Shown here in pieces: positions 23,765 to 33,239 of a stretch of DNA of 64,000 nucleotides; the stretch's first letter is position 1, and each line of letters starts with the position of its first letter. The stretch spans positions 176,484 to 240,483 of the forward strand of contig NZ_QWEQ01000003.1 of the NCBI RefSeq assembly GCF_009936045.1, read 5' to 3'. The DNA is from Emergencia sp. 1XD21-10 (lineage in GTDB: Bacteria; Bacillota; Clostridia; Peptostreptococcales; Anaerovoracaceae). Made by a program: the position numbers and the translations under genes. The notes below the pieces were generated by a model that saw nothing but the letters and a program-made list of their open reading frames with translations, was not told the origin of the DNA and did not search any database.

Positions 23765-25294
23765 TATCGTTCCTGGCGGTTTTCCCGTACAGTCATAGAA
23801 CACTCTGTTCACGTGATCCACTTCGTTGATAATCCTCGTAGTCACTTTTTCGATGACTTCCCAAGGCAGTTTTGCTGCCTCAGCGGTCATGAAGTCGCTG
23901 GTGGTAACAGCGCGAAGCGCCACCGCATAATCATATGTACGGAAGTCGCCCATGACACCGACGGAACGCATGTTGGTCAGGGCCGCAAAATACTGGTTGA
24001 TTTCCTTATCAAGACCAGCAGCAGCAATCTCTTCTCTGTAAATCGCATCAGCGTCCTGCACCAACTTTACCTTTTCGGCAGTTACATCACCGACAATACG
24101 AATCCCAAGTCCCGGTCCCGGAAACGGCTGACGGAAGACCAGATACTCCGGAATGCCTAATTCCAGACCTGCACGGCGAACTTCATCCTTAAACAGCATG
24201 CGCAGCGGCTCGATGATTTCCTTGAAATCCACATAATCAGGCAGCCCTCCCACGTTATGATGGCTCTTGATTACCGCAGAATCGCCTAATCCCGATTCAA
24301 TGATATCCGGATAAATGGTGCCCTGCACCAGGAAATCCACAGCACCGATTTTCTGCGCCTCTTCTTCAAAGACACGAATAAATTCTTCACCGATGATTTT
24401 TCTCTTTTCCTCCGGCTCGGTCACTCCTGCCAGCTTATCGTAAAAACGCTGCTGCGCATTGACTCTGATAAAATTCAGGTCATACGGACCTTCAGGACCG
24501 AATACAGCTTCTACTTCATCCCCTTCGTTTTTACGCAGAAGACCGTGATCCACAAAGACGCAGGTCAGTTGCTTTCCGATGGCCTTGGACATCATAACCG
24601 CCGCAACGGAAGAATCCACACCACCGGACAGAGCGCACAGCGCTTTTCCATTTCCCACTTTGGCACGGATTTCTGCGATAGTGTTTTCGACGAAAGCGTC
24701 CATCTTCCAGTCCCCTTTGCAGCCACACGGACCGTAAACGAAAGCAGACAACACCTCAGTTCCCTGTACCGAGTGGGTTACTTCCGGGTGGAACTGTACC
24801 GCATAGATTTTCGCCTCTGCGTTTTCCATCGCAGCCACCGGGCACACCGGCGTGCTTGCAGTCACCGCAAAACCTGCCGGCGCTTTAGCAATATAATCGG
24901 TATGACTCATCCACATGATAGTAGAGTCGTCTACATCACGGAGAATCCCGTCCTTATTTTTAATCGTAATTTCTGTCTTTCCATACTCACTGACCGGCGC
25001 AGTTTCCACCTTGCCGTCGAGAGCCCAGGCAACCAGCTGTGCGCCATAGCAAATGCCCAGAATCGGAATACCTGCGCTGAAAAGCGCTTTGTCATAATGA
25101 GGAGACTCCATATCGTATACACTGTTAGGACCTCCTGTCAAAATAATCCCTTTGGGATTTTTCGCCTTCAGCTCGTCCAAAGGCATTGTATAAGGGTGCA
25201 CTTCGCAGTAAACCCCTGCTTCACGGACCCTACGGGCAATCAGCTGATTGTACTGCCCGCCAAAGTCCAAAACAATAATCAGTTCTTTATTCAT
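23753..25294 (-). CDS. guaA: GMP synthase (glutamine-hydrolysing)
   Basis: A 513-residue enzyme converting XMP, ATP and glutamine to GMP, the last step of guanine nucleotide synthesis. Class I glutamine amidotransferase domain (1-195) with the nucleophile Cys82 in GICYGAQL and His/Glu in [12 protein letters not shown]-pyrophosphatase domain with the PP-loop [13 protein letters not shown]-terminal dimerisation domain ending PPGTIEFE. Length is normal and the gene looks intact even though its last codons form the attachment site of the mobile elements. It follows guaB by 11 bases, so both enzymes come from one transcript. Confidence 0.97.
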   Translation of the reverse strand: MNKELIIVLDFGGQYNQLIARRVREAGVYCEVHPYTMPLDELKAKNPKGIILTGGPNSVYDMESPHYDKALFSAGIPILGICYGAQLVAWALDGKVETAPVSEYGKTEITIKNKDGILRDVDDSTIMWMSHTDYIAKAPAGFAVTASTPVCPVAAMENAEAKIYAVQFHPEVTHSVQGTEVLSAFVYGPCGCKGDWKMDAFVENTIAEIRAKVGNGKALCALSGGVDSSVAAVMMSKAIGKQLTCVFVDHGLLRKNEGDEVEAVFGPEGPYDLNFIRVNAQQRFYDKLAGVTEPEEKRKIIGEEFIRVFEEEAQKIGAVDFLVQGTIYPDIIESGLGDSAVIKSHHNVGGLPDYVDFKEIIEPLRMLFKDEVRRAGLELGIPEYLVFRQPFPGPGLGIRIVGDVTAEKVKLVQDADAIYREEIAAAGLDKEINQYFAALTNMRSVGVMGDFRTYDYAVALRAVTTSDFMTAEAAKLPWEVIEKVTTRIINEVDHVNRVFYDCTGKPPGTIEFE

Positions 25295-25305
25295 TTTGAC
25301 AGCCT

Positions 25306-26814
25306 CTATCTAATCGCATTCTGAGAACTGTCACGCAGAATCACATCATGAGCGCCGCCCTCTACAATAGAAGTCGCAGATACCAGCGTCAGCTTCGCAT
25401 TTTTCTGCAGATCTGGAATGGTCAGAACACCACAGTTGCACATGGTGGATTTTACTTTATTCAGAGACAGCGTCACGTTATCATGAAGCGGTCCTGCATA
25501 AGGCACGTAAGAGTCTACACCCTCTTCAAACTTCATTCTAGGATCGCCGCCCAGGTCGTATCTCTGCCAATTACGGGCACGGTTGGAGCCTTCACCCCAG
25601 TACTCCTTTACATAGTTGCCGTTGATGTTCAGCTTGTTGGTCGGTGATTCGTCAAATCTGGCAAAGTATCTGCCCAGCATGATAAAGTCAGAACCCATAG
25701 CCAGCGCTAAAGTCATATGGTAATCATACACGATACCGCCGTCGGAGCAAATCGGCACGTATACACCGGTTTTCTCAAAGTATTCATCTCTTGCAGCAGC
25801 AACTTCGATTACTGCAGAAGCCTGTCCGCGGCCGATACCTTTCTGTTCTCTTGTGATACAAATGGAGCCGCCGCCAATACCGATTTTTACAAAGTCTGCA
25901 CCAGCGTCTGCCAGGAAATTAAAACCATCGCGGTCAACAACGTTGCCAGCGCCGATTTTCACAGTGTCACCGTATTTTTCTCTGACCCATTTGATGGTGT
26001 CGAGCTGCCACTCGGAATAGCCTTCAGAAGAGTCGATACAAAGCACGTCCACTCCTGCATCGACCAGAGCCGGAATCCTTTCCTCGTAGTCACGGGTATT
26101 TACGCCGGCGCCCACTACATATCTTTTGTGAGCATCCAAAAGCTCATTCGGATTGGATTTGTGGTTGTCGTAATCCTTTCTGAATACGAAATGAGTCAGT
26201 CTCTGCTTATCGTCGATGACCGGCACTGCGTTCAGCTTGTTATCCCAAAGAATATCGTTAGCTTCGCTTAAAGTGCATCCGTCCTTGGCGTAAATCAGCT
26301 TCTCAAACGGTGTCATAAATTCGCTGATCTTGGTGTCGGTGGACATTCTGCTGACACGGTAGTCTCTGCTGGTTACCAGACCGACAATTTTTCCCTCTGC
26401 TGTACCGTCCTCGGTAATCGCAATGGTAGAATGACCAGTTCTTGCTTTCAGCTCCAGTACATCCTCCAAAGTCTGATCCGGTCTCAGGTTGGTATCGCTC
26501 TTTACAAAACCTGCCTTATAGGATTTTACTTTGCGAACCATCTCCGCCTGGCTAGCAATAGACTGAGAACCAAATATAAAAGAAATTCCACCTTCCTTAG
26601 CAAGTGCAACTGCCATCTTATCATCGGAAACGGCCTGCATGACTGCGGAAACCAGTGGAATATTTGCGGTAATTGAAGGTTCTTCACCTTTCTTAAATTT
26701 AACAATCGGGGTCTTCAAGCTAACATTTTCAACTCTGCATTCCTTGGAAGAATAGCCAGGTACCAAAAGGTACTCGTTGAAAGTTCTTGAAGGTTCATTG
26801 AAATAGTGTGCCAT
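25306..26814 (-). CDS. guaB: IMP dehydrogenase
   Basis: A 502-residue enzyme oxidising IMP to XMP with NAD. TIM-barrel with the catalytic Cys loop [18 protein letters not shown], the substrate-binding DGGI segment and a pair of CBS domains inserted at about residues 95-215 ([29 protein letters not shown]). The flap ([13 protein letters not shown]) is of the larger IMPDH type. The start at 26814 has AGGAGAGGAG upstream and begins [15 protein letters not shown]; a longer frame exists but is not likely. First gene of the guaBA unit. Confidence 0.96.
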   Translation of the reverse strand: MAHYFNEPSRTFNEYLLVPGYSSKECRVENVSLKTPIVKFKKGEEPSITANIPLVSAVMQAVSDDKMAVALAKEGGISFIFGSQSIASQAEMVRKVKSYKAGFVKSDTNLRPDQTLEDVLELKARTGHSTIAITEDGTAEGKIVGLVTSRDYRVSRMSTDTKISEFMTPFEKLIYAKDGCTLSEANDILWDNKLNAVPVIDDKQRLTHFVFRKDYDNHKSNPNELLDAHKRYVVGAGVNTRDYEERIPALVDAGVDVLCIDSSEGYSEWQLDTIKWVREKYGDTVKIGAGNVVDRDGFNFLADAGADFVKIGIGGGSICITREQKGIGRGQASAVIEVAAARDEYFEKTGVYVPICSDGGIVYDYHMTLALAMGSDFIMLGRYFARFDESPTNKLNINGNYVKEYWGEGSNRARNWQRYDLGGDPRMKFEEGVDSYVPYAGPLHDNVTLSLNKVKSTMCNCGVLTIPDLQKNAKLTLVSATSIVEGGAHDVILRDSSQNAIR

Positions 26815-26880
26815 GTATGTTACTCCTCTCCTAAAATAATAAAATATGTTAAACAAATTACTTATAAATTAAACGGCTGA

Positions 26881-26945
26881 AAAGGTCTCCTGCCGTAAAG
26901 TGTTGCCAATAATTTTATACTATTTGGCGACCTTTTTCAAGGGCA
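26881..26945 (-). promoter_or_regulatory. guaB promoter with nested dyad
   Basis: On the minus strand TTGAAA, 17 bases, TAAAAT. Around the -10 box lies GCCAA (26905-26909) / TTGGC (26924-26928), and outside it AAAGGTC (26881-26887) / GACCTTT (26929-26935). The dyads fit an operator or a leader hairpin. It does not match the purine riboswitch consensus. Confidence 0.45.
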
Positions 26946-26997
26946 AATTTGAACCTTTTCAGCCTTTTTTGATAAATATTTTTTTCACAAGGTTTTC

Positions 26998-29900
26998 TTA
27001 GTTGAGGAGATCCAGCAATTCTTCTCTGGTGAGCATCGTCCCACTCATATCGCCGCCTGAAAGAAGCTGTTCCGAAAGCTGTCTCTTTTTCTCCTGCATC
27101 TCCAAAATTTTTTCCTCTATGGTGTCCTTTGCAATGAGCTTATACACATTCACAACACGCTTCTGACCAATTCTGTGTGCCCGGTCGGTTGCCTGATCCT
27201 GCACCGCCAGATTCCACCACGGGTCAAAATGAATGACTACATCTGCGCCGGTCAGGTTTAACCCCGTTCCTCCTGCTTTCAGCGAAATTAGAAACACCTG
27301 GGTATAATCCTGATTAAAAGCATTTACCATCCGGGTTCTTTCCTCTTTTTTCGTTGCTCCAGTCAGCATATAATAGGAATGCCCCGACGCGGTCAGTTTT
27401 TGCATAAGCTGCGGGAACAGCGACGTAAATTGAGAAAACAATAAAACTTTATGTCCACCGGATACAGCATTTTCAATCAGTTCCATAGCAAGTTCCATCT
27501 TAGATGCACCGCCTTTATATCCTTCCAGAAAAAGTCCCGGATCACAGCAAATTTGGCGCAGTCTCGTCAGCTCTGCCAACACCTTTATCTTTGATGTGTT
27601 AAAGTCTTCGTCGCTTTGCTGCGTCAGCATAAGCTGCAGTTTCTTTACTTCCGCATCATAGAGTTCCTGCTGCTCACCTGTCAATCTGGTAAACGTATTC
27701 TTTTCAATTTTATCCGGCAAATCCCGAAGCACATCCGCCTTGAGCCTGCGAAGAACAAATGGTTGAACCATTTTCCTAAGCCGCTGCATCACAGCCTCAT
27801 CACTGCTCTGCACAATTGGAATTTCCAATTCCTTGCGGAATCTCTCATATCCAAACAAAAATCCCGGCATCAGATAGTCAAAGATGCTCCATAGCTCGCT
27901 GAGGCGATTTTCGATTGGAGTGCCCGTCAGCGCCAGACGAAAAGACGCTCGAATCAATTTCACTGCCTTTGCGCTCTGCGTCCCGTGATTTTTTATGTAC
28001 TGTGCCTCATCAATCACCTGACAGCCAAAGATCTTCTGTTCATACGCTGTGATATCCCTTCGCAAAAGTTCATAGGAAGTGATACAAACATCTCCATTTT
28101 CAATAGCAGCAATTTCCCTCTTTCTCTCGGCCGCATTTCCTGCGATGACTCGAACAGGAAGCGCCGGCGCAAATCGCTGCAGTTCACTTTCCCAGTTGTA
28201 AACAAGAGATGCAGGGCAAATAATCAGGTGAGGTCTTTGCCCCCGACCTTCATCCTCCCATTCAGACTGGAGATAGGTTATCACCTGCAGTGTTTTTCCA
28301 AGACCCATATCATCTGCCAGAATGCCGCCAAATCCATAACTGGACAAAGTTTTCATCCATAAAAAACCTCTTTTCTGATATTCGCGCAGAGCCGCACAAA
28401 TTCCGGAAGGCAGTTCATAATCATTATCCTCTGTCATACGCATATTACGAATCAACGCACGAAATTCCCTGTCTCTCTCAGCGGGAAGTGAAGATTTTTC
28501 TTTTAATGCCTGATCGAGGTACATCGCCCTGTATTTAGGGAGCAAAACTTTGTCTCCCAAAAGTTCCCTTGCCGACAAATGCAAACTTTCTTTCAATTCC
28601 GCCAGCATATCAATGCCCTCGTCATCGATATTGATAAAATCTCCATTTTTCAGGCGATGATATTTTTTCTTTTTATCGTAGCGACTCAAAATGTCCACAA
28701 GGTCTTCCCTTGACATATCCCCGCAAAGCAGCGATAAATCCAGCAGACTTCCAGATACAGACACTTGTACAGATACCTTTGGTGTCGGATGCACATTGAT
28801 TTTTTTCAAAGCATCAGATATATAAACATCGCCCATCTCCCGCAGCTTATCAAGACCTTCTGTAAGAAGCGCAAAAATCAGTTCCTCGTCTCTCTCCACC
28901 GCAAGGCAATCCTTTTTTTCTGCTGCAGATTCAAAATATGGACGAATCAGCCTGAGCACCTCTGCCTCTTTTGCTAAATCTCTTCGGGTTAAATCTACAG
29001 ATGGATCCAAAAGGTTATATTTTTCCATTCCATAAACACCTTTTGCCTGACAGGTAATCACATCCTTTATTGGTGCATCTAAATAAAATTCAAAGGCTGC
29101 CTCCTCGGCAGCATAATCGTTTGGCTCAAAGTTCTCGTACTGCACTTCCATCCAATCTTTTATCTTCGGCAGAAGCTGGCTGCAAAACGCAGGTAAATCC
29201 TCCTTCTTTACATAAACAGTCTTTCCCGACGCTGCAAAACTGCGAATCAGTTCCATCAGTTCTGCATTTTCCCTGTCCCTGTGCAAATAAATTACACCCT
29301 TCTTAAAGAAGATCAGATATTGACTGCTTTCGTAAACAGTTGGGCAATTTAAGTGCATTTCAACGCCGTTTTCCTGTCCCTCAATGGTTAAAGACAGGTC
29401 AGGTTTTCCCTGACAAACTTCCCAGTTTCTTGCACTGGCAGCAGGGATAAAAGCTTCAATGCTCCGCCCCAGCGTCGCTTCCAGAAGTTTCTCCAAAGAA
29501 CTGCTTGTAAGTGCCATGTATCGCATTGCCGGTGCTGTATCATAATAGAAACTATAATAGCCCTTTGATTTCAGATAGCTTTTCTTATTTTCCCGCACCC
29601 AGTCCATTAGAAACACAACATAAGCCCGTGACTCCTCTTCAAAAGCCTCCAGTGTATGAATAAACGAGAGCTTTTTTCCGTAAGCATACTCTTCCTGCCT
29701 GTGCATACGCTCCACAAACTGAAAGATATCTCTTAAAACATATAGATGTTCACTTCCCACTTTAAATGAAACCTGCATATCTGCATTCTCAGACATTTCA
29801 AGGTAGGGCTGCAGCCGAATCTGCCCCTGTAGCTGCGGCTGCAGCGCAGGTGCCGTCCTTCTTGCAATCTCTTTTTCTATTAAAGCTTTGAATGTTGCCG

Positions 29901-30315
29901 TCGTATCTCTTTCCTTCGCTTGCCGACAGGCAGCATCCAGCCTGTTTTTAGATACCATTCCGGGATATTGCGGCTTCACAGCAGCTGCCTTATATCTTCC
30001 CTCCTGTTCCTGCTGATATTCCATATATTCAAGAAGCGCCGCCACACAGTGCTTGCAAATCCCACGATAGCTTTGAAAGGCCGGACAGTCACAATAAGTC
30101 GACTCAACTTCATCCCCTGCAGTATCATAAGTAATCTCAACGGTATAGGTGTTGCGTCCGCTTCCCTTAACCTTTGCAATGACATTTTCAAAATCCGAAT
30201 CTATCATATCTGTCTCAACATGGTATTGCAAAACCTTGCTCTTCTGGTACAGCTCTATGCCCCTCCCGTAGGTTGAATTCCCCGCCATACCTTTAATATC
30301 ACTGCGTCTTAGCAT
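26998..30315 (-). CDS. SNF2-family helicase with SWIM zinc finger
   Basis: An 1105-residue DNA-dependent ATPase. N-terminal SWIM zinc finger (C75-x-C77-x9-C87-x-H89), a middle region of unknown fold (about 130-620), then the SNF2 ATPase: motif I DDMGLGKTLQ, motif II DEAQ within VIDEAQYIKN, motif III ALTGTPIENRLSELWSIFDY, and the helicase C half with KVLLFSQFTS and DVVIHFDPWWNLAVQDQATDRAHRIGQ. This is the widespread Firmicute SWIM-SNF2 protein, thought to remodel protein-DNA complexes or to act in repair; substrate unproven. The ATG has AGAGGGAAG upstream. It is on the same strand as the next two genes but separated from guaB by a promoter region. Confidence 0.9.
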   Translation of the reverse strand: MLRRSDIKGMAGNSTYGRGIELYQKSKVLQYHVETDMIDSDFENVIAKVKGSGRNTYTVEITYDTAGDEVESTYCDCPAFQSYRGICKHCVAALLEYMEYQQEQEGRYKAAAVKPQYPGMVSKNRLDAACRQAKERDTTATFKALIEKEIARRTAPALQPQLQGQIRLQPYLEMSENADMQVSFKVGSEHLYVLRDIFQFVERMHRQEEYAYGKKLSFIHTLEAFEEESRAYVVFLMDWVRENKKSYLKSKGYYSFYYDTAPAMRYMALTSSSLEKLLEATLGRSIEAFIPAASARNWEVCQGKPDLSLTIEGQENGVEMHLNCPTVYESSQYLIFFKKGVIYLHRDRENAELMELIRSFAASGKTVYVKKEDLPAFCSQLLPKIKDWMEVQYENFEPNDYAAEEAAFEFYLDAPIKDVITCQAKGVYGMEKYNLLDPSVDLTRRDLAKEAEVLRLIRPYFESAAEKKDCLAVERDEELIFALLTEGLDKLREMGDVYISDALKKINVHPTPKVSVQVSVSGSLLDLSLLCGDMSREDLVDILSRYDKKKKYHRLKNGDFINIDDEGIDMLAELKESLHLSARELLGDKVLLPKYRAMYLDQALKEKSSLPAERDREFRALIRNMRMTEDNDYELPSGICAALREYQKRGFLWMKTLSSYGFGGILADDMGLGKTLQVITYLQSEWEDEGRGQRPHLIICPASLVYNWESELQRFAPALPVRVIAGNAAERKREIAAIENGDVCITSYELLRRDITAYEQKIFGCQVIDEAQYIKNHGTQSAKAVKLIRASFRLALTGTPIENRLSELWSIFDYLMPGFLFGYERFRKELEIPIVQSSDEAVMQRLRKMVQPFVLRRLKADVLRDLPDKIEKNTFTRLTGEQQELYDAEVKKLQLMLTQQSDEDFNTSKIKVLAELTRLRQICCDPGLFLEGYKGGASKMELAMELIENAVSGGHKVLLFSQFTSLFPQLMQKLTASGHSYYMLTGATKKEERTRMVNAFNQDYTQVFLISLKAGGTGLNLTGADVVIHFDPWWNLAVQDQATDRAHRIGQKRVVNVYKLIAKDTIEEKILEMQEKKRQLSEQLLSGGDMSGTMLTREELLDLLN

Positions 30316-30337
30316 TTACACTTCCCTCTTGTAATTT

Positions 30338-30880
30338 CTACACAAACAAATCAAACCAGTTAGTATTTCCCATCTCCTCATCCCCGAAAAATTCGATGTA
30401 ATCGACAATCAGTTCCTCTACTGACTCGTCCACCTCAAAGATCAGTTCTCCGGTTCTGTTTTCCCCGGCAGCCAGCATTTCCTGATCCGGGTACATGCTG
30501 TCATCAAAGCTGTCCATAGTATCTGTCAAACCGCTGTCCATATCCGGCGCTACATAGGCGACAAAATCATAATTGCCGATTTCATATTCCTCATCAGTTG
30601 TATTGGTCACAGAAATATCTACGATAACAAATTTCTTGCCATCTTTTGCTGTCTTTCCATAGATTTCCTTTTCGGTTCGAACATCTTTCACCGTCCATTC
30701 AAAGAAACTGTTGGACAAAGTGTCCCCTAGCAGCCCTGTCGTCAGACTCCCAACATAAAGTTCTGCCTCTTTTGCCTGCTCCAAAAGCGGTCCGTAGTTT
30801 TTTTCTTCTCCGCCGCATGCGGTCAATGCCAGCACCAGCGCCAAACATAAACTTATGACAATATACTTGCTCTTCTTCAT
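30338..30880 (-). CDS. lipoprotein with DUF4352-like domain
   Basis: A 180-residue secreted lipoprotein: basic start, hydrophobic stretch and lipobox LTAC (Cys21), so it would be anchored to the outer face of the membrane. The mature part has an immunoglobulin-like DUF4352-type pattern (FFEWTVKDVRTEKEI, KKFVIVDISVTNTTDEEYEIGNYDF, GENRTGELIFEVDES). Ligand and role unknown. It follows the HAD gene by 10 bases and precedes the helicase, forming a probable three-gene unit. Confidence 0.8.
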   Translation of the reverse strand: MKKSKYIVISLCLALVLALTACGGEEKNYGPLLEQAKEAELYVGSLTTGLLGDTLSNSFFEWTVKDVRTEKEIYGKTAKDGKKFVIVDISVTNTTDEEYEIGNYDFVAYVAPDMDSGLTDTMDSFDDSMYPDQEMLAAGENRTGELIFEVDESVEELIVDYIEFFGDEEMGNTNWFDLFV

Positions 30881-30889
30881 TTCATTTCC

Positions 30890-31543
30890 TCACAAAATTT
30901 TCTTTAATTCTTCCAGCGCCTCCGTCAAAGAGGGCTTCAGCATCCATACTTTTTCTAAAATTTCTTCTGCAGGCTGCACCAAATCTGGAACCATAACCGT
31001 CCTAAGCCCCGCCTTGCTTGCAGATAAAATGCCTGCAGCTGCATCCTCAAAGGCTATCGCCTCTGCCGGCGCTACCCCTATAGCTGCACAGGCTTTGAGA
31101 TAAATTTCCGGATCCGGCTTGCTGCGTCCCACCATATTACCCGAAATCAGTCCATCAAAATATGATTCAATCCCAGCCCTTTGTAAATTGCCGCGCGCGT
31201 AGCCCTCCGATGAAGAAGTAGCAAGCCCCACAGCTATTCCTTTTTCCTTTGCAAACTTTAGAACCTCCCGAGCGCCCTCTTTCATGGACATGCCTTCGAG
31301 GTCTACAATCTGTACAAAGTGCCGCGCCGCCCTTTCCTGAAACGCTTCAACAGGAAAGTCATCTCCGTAAATTTCTTTAAAATATACCGCCCGCCGCGCT
31401 CTGTTAAAACCCAGCGTGTTGTAAATCTGCTCCCCGATGCCTTCATAGCCCAGTTCACTGCCTGCCGCATTCCAGCTGCGCTGCACAATCCGCTCTGAGT
31501 CAAAGAGAAGCCCGTCCATATCAAAGACAAAACCTTTTATCAT
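30890..31543 (-). CDS. HAD-superfamily hydrolase, beta-phosphoglucomutase-like
   Basis: A 217-residue HAD enzyme with all catalytic motifs: DMDGLLFDSE (nucleophile D9 and acid D11), GLATSS (motif II), K141-type lysine in GRSKPDPEIY and acidic motif IV in AFEDAAAGILSA. A helical cap lies between motifs I and II, as in subfamily IA beta-phosphoglucomutase-like phosphatases. Substrate cannot be predicted; sugar phosphate is typical. AAGGAG precedes the ATG. Confidence 0.9.
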   Translation of the reverse strand: MIKGFVFDMDGLLFDSERIVQRSWNAAGSELGYEGIGEQIYNTLGFNRARRAVYFKEIYGDDFPVEAFQERAARHFVQIVDLEGMSMKEGAREVLKFAKEKGIAVGLATSSSEGYARGNLQRAGIESYFDGLISGNMVGRSKPDPEIYLKACAAIGVAPAEAIAFEDAAAGILSASKAGLRTVMVPDLVQPAEEILEKVWMLKPSLTEALEELKKIL

Positions 31544-31594
31544 CAGTTCTCCTTACTATGTGTTATTCTGTTATATTTTATCAATTCCATTCCC

Positions 31595-31624
31595 TTGACA
31601 TATCTGACTGTGGTATGGTATATT
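31595..31624 (+). promoter_or_regulatory. promoter of the antitoxin RNA candidate
   Basis: TTGACA, 18 bases, TATATT, pointing towards the small toxin gene on the opposite strand. Confidence 0.65.
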
Positions 31625-31630
31625 GTTATT

Positions 31631-31713
31631 AACAAGGATATGCCGTTTGTGGTAGAGCGGCTTAGTCCAAAAGCATTGTCTAAAACCGTCAAACAATCAC
31701 GTTTGGCGGTTTT
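31631..31713 (+). ncRNA. candidate antitoxin RNA of a type I system
   Basis: Predicted RNA of about 80 bases from the promoter at 31595-31624 to the shared hairpin. It is convergent with the toxin transcript and complementary to its 3' end. Its early part (ATGCCGTT, TCCAAAAG) repeats blocks found in the toxin mRNA leader in the same sense. No protein is encoded. Confidence 0.5.
31682..31713. terminator. bidirectional terminator between toxin and antitoxin RNA
   Basis: AAAACCGTCAAAC / GTTTGGCGGTTTT, 13-base arms with one G-T pair and a 6-base loop. T-rich on the 3' side of both strands, so it can end both convergent transcripts. Confidence 0.7.
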
Positions 31714-31715
31714 CT

Positions 31716-31799
31716 CTACTTGCGGCCTTTATACAAGGTCGCAAGGGCAATGAGTACTAACGTATACTGAAGCAAATCAGATATTGTTATGTAGTTCAT
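31716..31799 (-). CDS. small hydrophobic type I toxin candidate
   Basis: A 27-residue peptide: short N-terminus, one membrane-spanning segment (LLQYTLVLIALATLY) and a basic end GRK. This is the build of Firmicute holin-like type I toxins (TxpA, Fst, BsrG groups). GAGGGGGTG precedes the ATG by a good distance, but CTCTCC just upstream can pair with it and hide the site. The stop codon is 3 bases from the bidirectional hairpin. Expression would depolarise or damage the membrane; the antisense RNA would prevent this. Assigned by architecture, not by close sequence match. Confidence 0.6.
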   Translation of the reverse strand: MNYITISDLLQYTLVLIALATLYKGRK

Positions 31800-31905
31800 C
31801 GCATCACCCCCTCTTTTGGAGAGTGACCAAACCGCCCAACGGCATTTCTATCTCTGGTATGTGAAGCTGTCTCCAGCTTACTACCTGTTTCTCATCTGTC
31901 ATTTC

Positions 31906-31934
31906 ATTATAACAAACGTGCGTTCTTTCGTCAA
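31906..31934 (-). promoter_or_regulatory. promoter of the toxin mRNA
   Basis: TTGACG, 17 bases, TATAAT on the minus strand. It gives a leader of about 100 bases with a stem AAGCTG-GAGA-CAGCTT and a Shine-Dalgarno-blocking hairpin, as in regulated type I toxins. Confidence 0.75.
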
Positions 31935-32375
31935 TATAAGACTTCTTCCCCTTTGTCCGCAATGTTTCCTTATTTTTATCAATTCCTATTCTACAATAAA
32001 CATACAAAATGAAAAAAGTGATTTAACCTAAATTGCGTAATTTCGAAAAAAGTGTATAAACGTTTTTGCAAGATATTAAACATAATCACAAAATATTGCA
32101 TAATATGCAAGTTTTCATTGCAAAATCGGCTATAAAGTTCTGCCTTGATTCAAATTGAAGCGTCTTTCCTAAGTGTTTTTATACATTTTTTTCACGTTTT
32201 CTAATTCTCGGTTAAGATTTACACTTGCACTTATACATTTTTCCTCAAAAAAAATAATATAAGTTAAAACATCATTATATACTTGCAAAACCCTCCACCC
32301 CGCCTATCCAAATCTTCCGGTTTCACCTATGGAATTTTGTGGTATACTATTAGGTACAATGGAAAGGAGTTTCTT
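31935..32375. other. AT-rich intergenic region with one palindrome
   Basis: No gene is supported. TTGCATAATATGCAA (32096-32110) is a palindrome around a central base and may be an operator. An extended -10 box TGGTATACT at 32340-32348 probably starts the TPR-protein transcript. Confidence 0.5.
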
Positions 32376-33239
32376 ATGGATATAAATCAGTTTTTTACAA
32401 AGCTTGATGCACTCTTTGCAAACAAGGAAATGCAGCAGGCAGAAATATATATGAAAGAGAGTTTGCAGAGTGCAGAAAGCACTGGCGATTTCGGCTCCGC
32501 CATCGCAATCTGCAGTGAGCTTGGCGGCTACTATCGCATGCTGTCCCGCTACAATGAGGGAATCCTTCTTTACGAAAAGGCCCTCGGCTATTTGAAACAG
32601 CTGGAACTTTCCGGTAGCGAACACCACGCCACCACCCTGATGAATTATGCCACCACCTGCACGCTGACCGGCGAAAAGGAAAAAGCACTTTCCTTTTACC
32701 AGGAAGCCGCCAGAATTTTTACCGCAAAGGGTCTGACTGCAGACTACCGCATGGCGACTTTATACAACAACATCAGCTCTGTGTATCAGGATATTGAAGA
32801 CTTTGAAAATGCGGAAAAATATCTGCGTCTTGCACTTTCCGTTTTAGAAAATCTGACGGAAACTGAAGCCGAAGTTGCTATCACCTACACCAACTGGGCG
32901 CAGCTCTGTCTCTCCACAAAGCGTCTAAAAGATGCCGAAGAAAAAGTACAGCTGGCGCTTGCGTCCTTTGAAAAAGCTGGCGGTGACAGCGATGTCCACT
33001 ATGCCGCAGCGGTCAATGTTCTTGGCGAAATCTGCTATGCAAAGGGCGAATTTGCAGCAGCAATCGATCAGTTCAAAAAAGCGATGGAGCTTATGGCAAG
33101 AGATTTCGACGATGATAACGCAAGCTATGCCGTCCTCGCAGACAATACTGCCCGCTGTTACACGCAGCTAGGCGATACAGACCTTGCAAAATCCTTTGCA
33201 GACAAAGCCGTAGCCATTTACGAAAGGATTGGAAGATGA
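32376..33239 (+). CDS. TPR-repeat protein
   Basis: A 287-residue cytoplasmic protein made of tetratricopeptide repeats: for example SAIAICSELGGYYRMLSRYNEGILLYEKAL, HHATTLMNYATTCTLTGEKEKALSFYQEA, AATLYNN-type helices, ending DNTARCYTQLGDTDLAKSFADKAVAIYERIG. TPR domains hold partner proteins. The start at 32376 is preceded by AAAGGAG. Its stop overlaps the start of the DUF4037 gene (ATGA), so the two are made together; this TPR-DUF4037-DUF4125 order recurs in gut Clostridia. Probable role: scaffold or sensor for the next two proteins. Confidence 0.85.
   Translation: MDINQFFTKLDALFANKEMQQAEIYMKESLQSAESTGDFGSAIAICSELGGYYRMLSRYNEGILLYEKALGYLKQLELSGSEHHATTLMNYATTCTLTGEKEKALSFYQEAARIFTAKGLTADYRMATLYNNISSVYQDIEDFENAEKYLRLALSVLENLTETEAEVAITYTNWAQLCLSTKRLKDAEEKVQLALASFEKAGGDSDVHYAAAVNVLGEICYAKGEFAAAIDQFKKAMELMARDFDDDNASYAVLADNTARCYTQLGDTDLAKSFADKAVAIYERIGR

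Noticed and set aside
24545..25324. Long plus-strand frames opposite guaA, guaB and the helicase
   Set aside because: They are antisense shadows; the minus-strand products are complete, well-known enzymes.
26815..26997. Purine riboswitch before guaB
   Set aside because: The conserved core of the purine aptamer is not present; only DNA dyads are seen.
31804..32007. 67-codon minus-strand ORF in the toxin leader
   Set aside because: It overlaps the promoter and structured leader of the small toxin mRNA and has no ribosome site.
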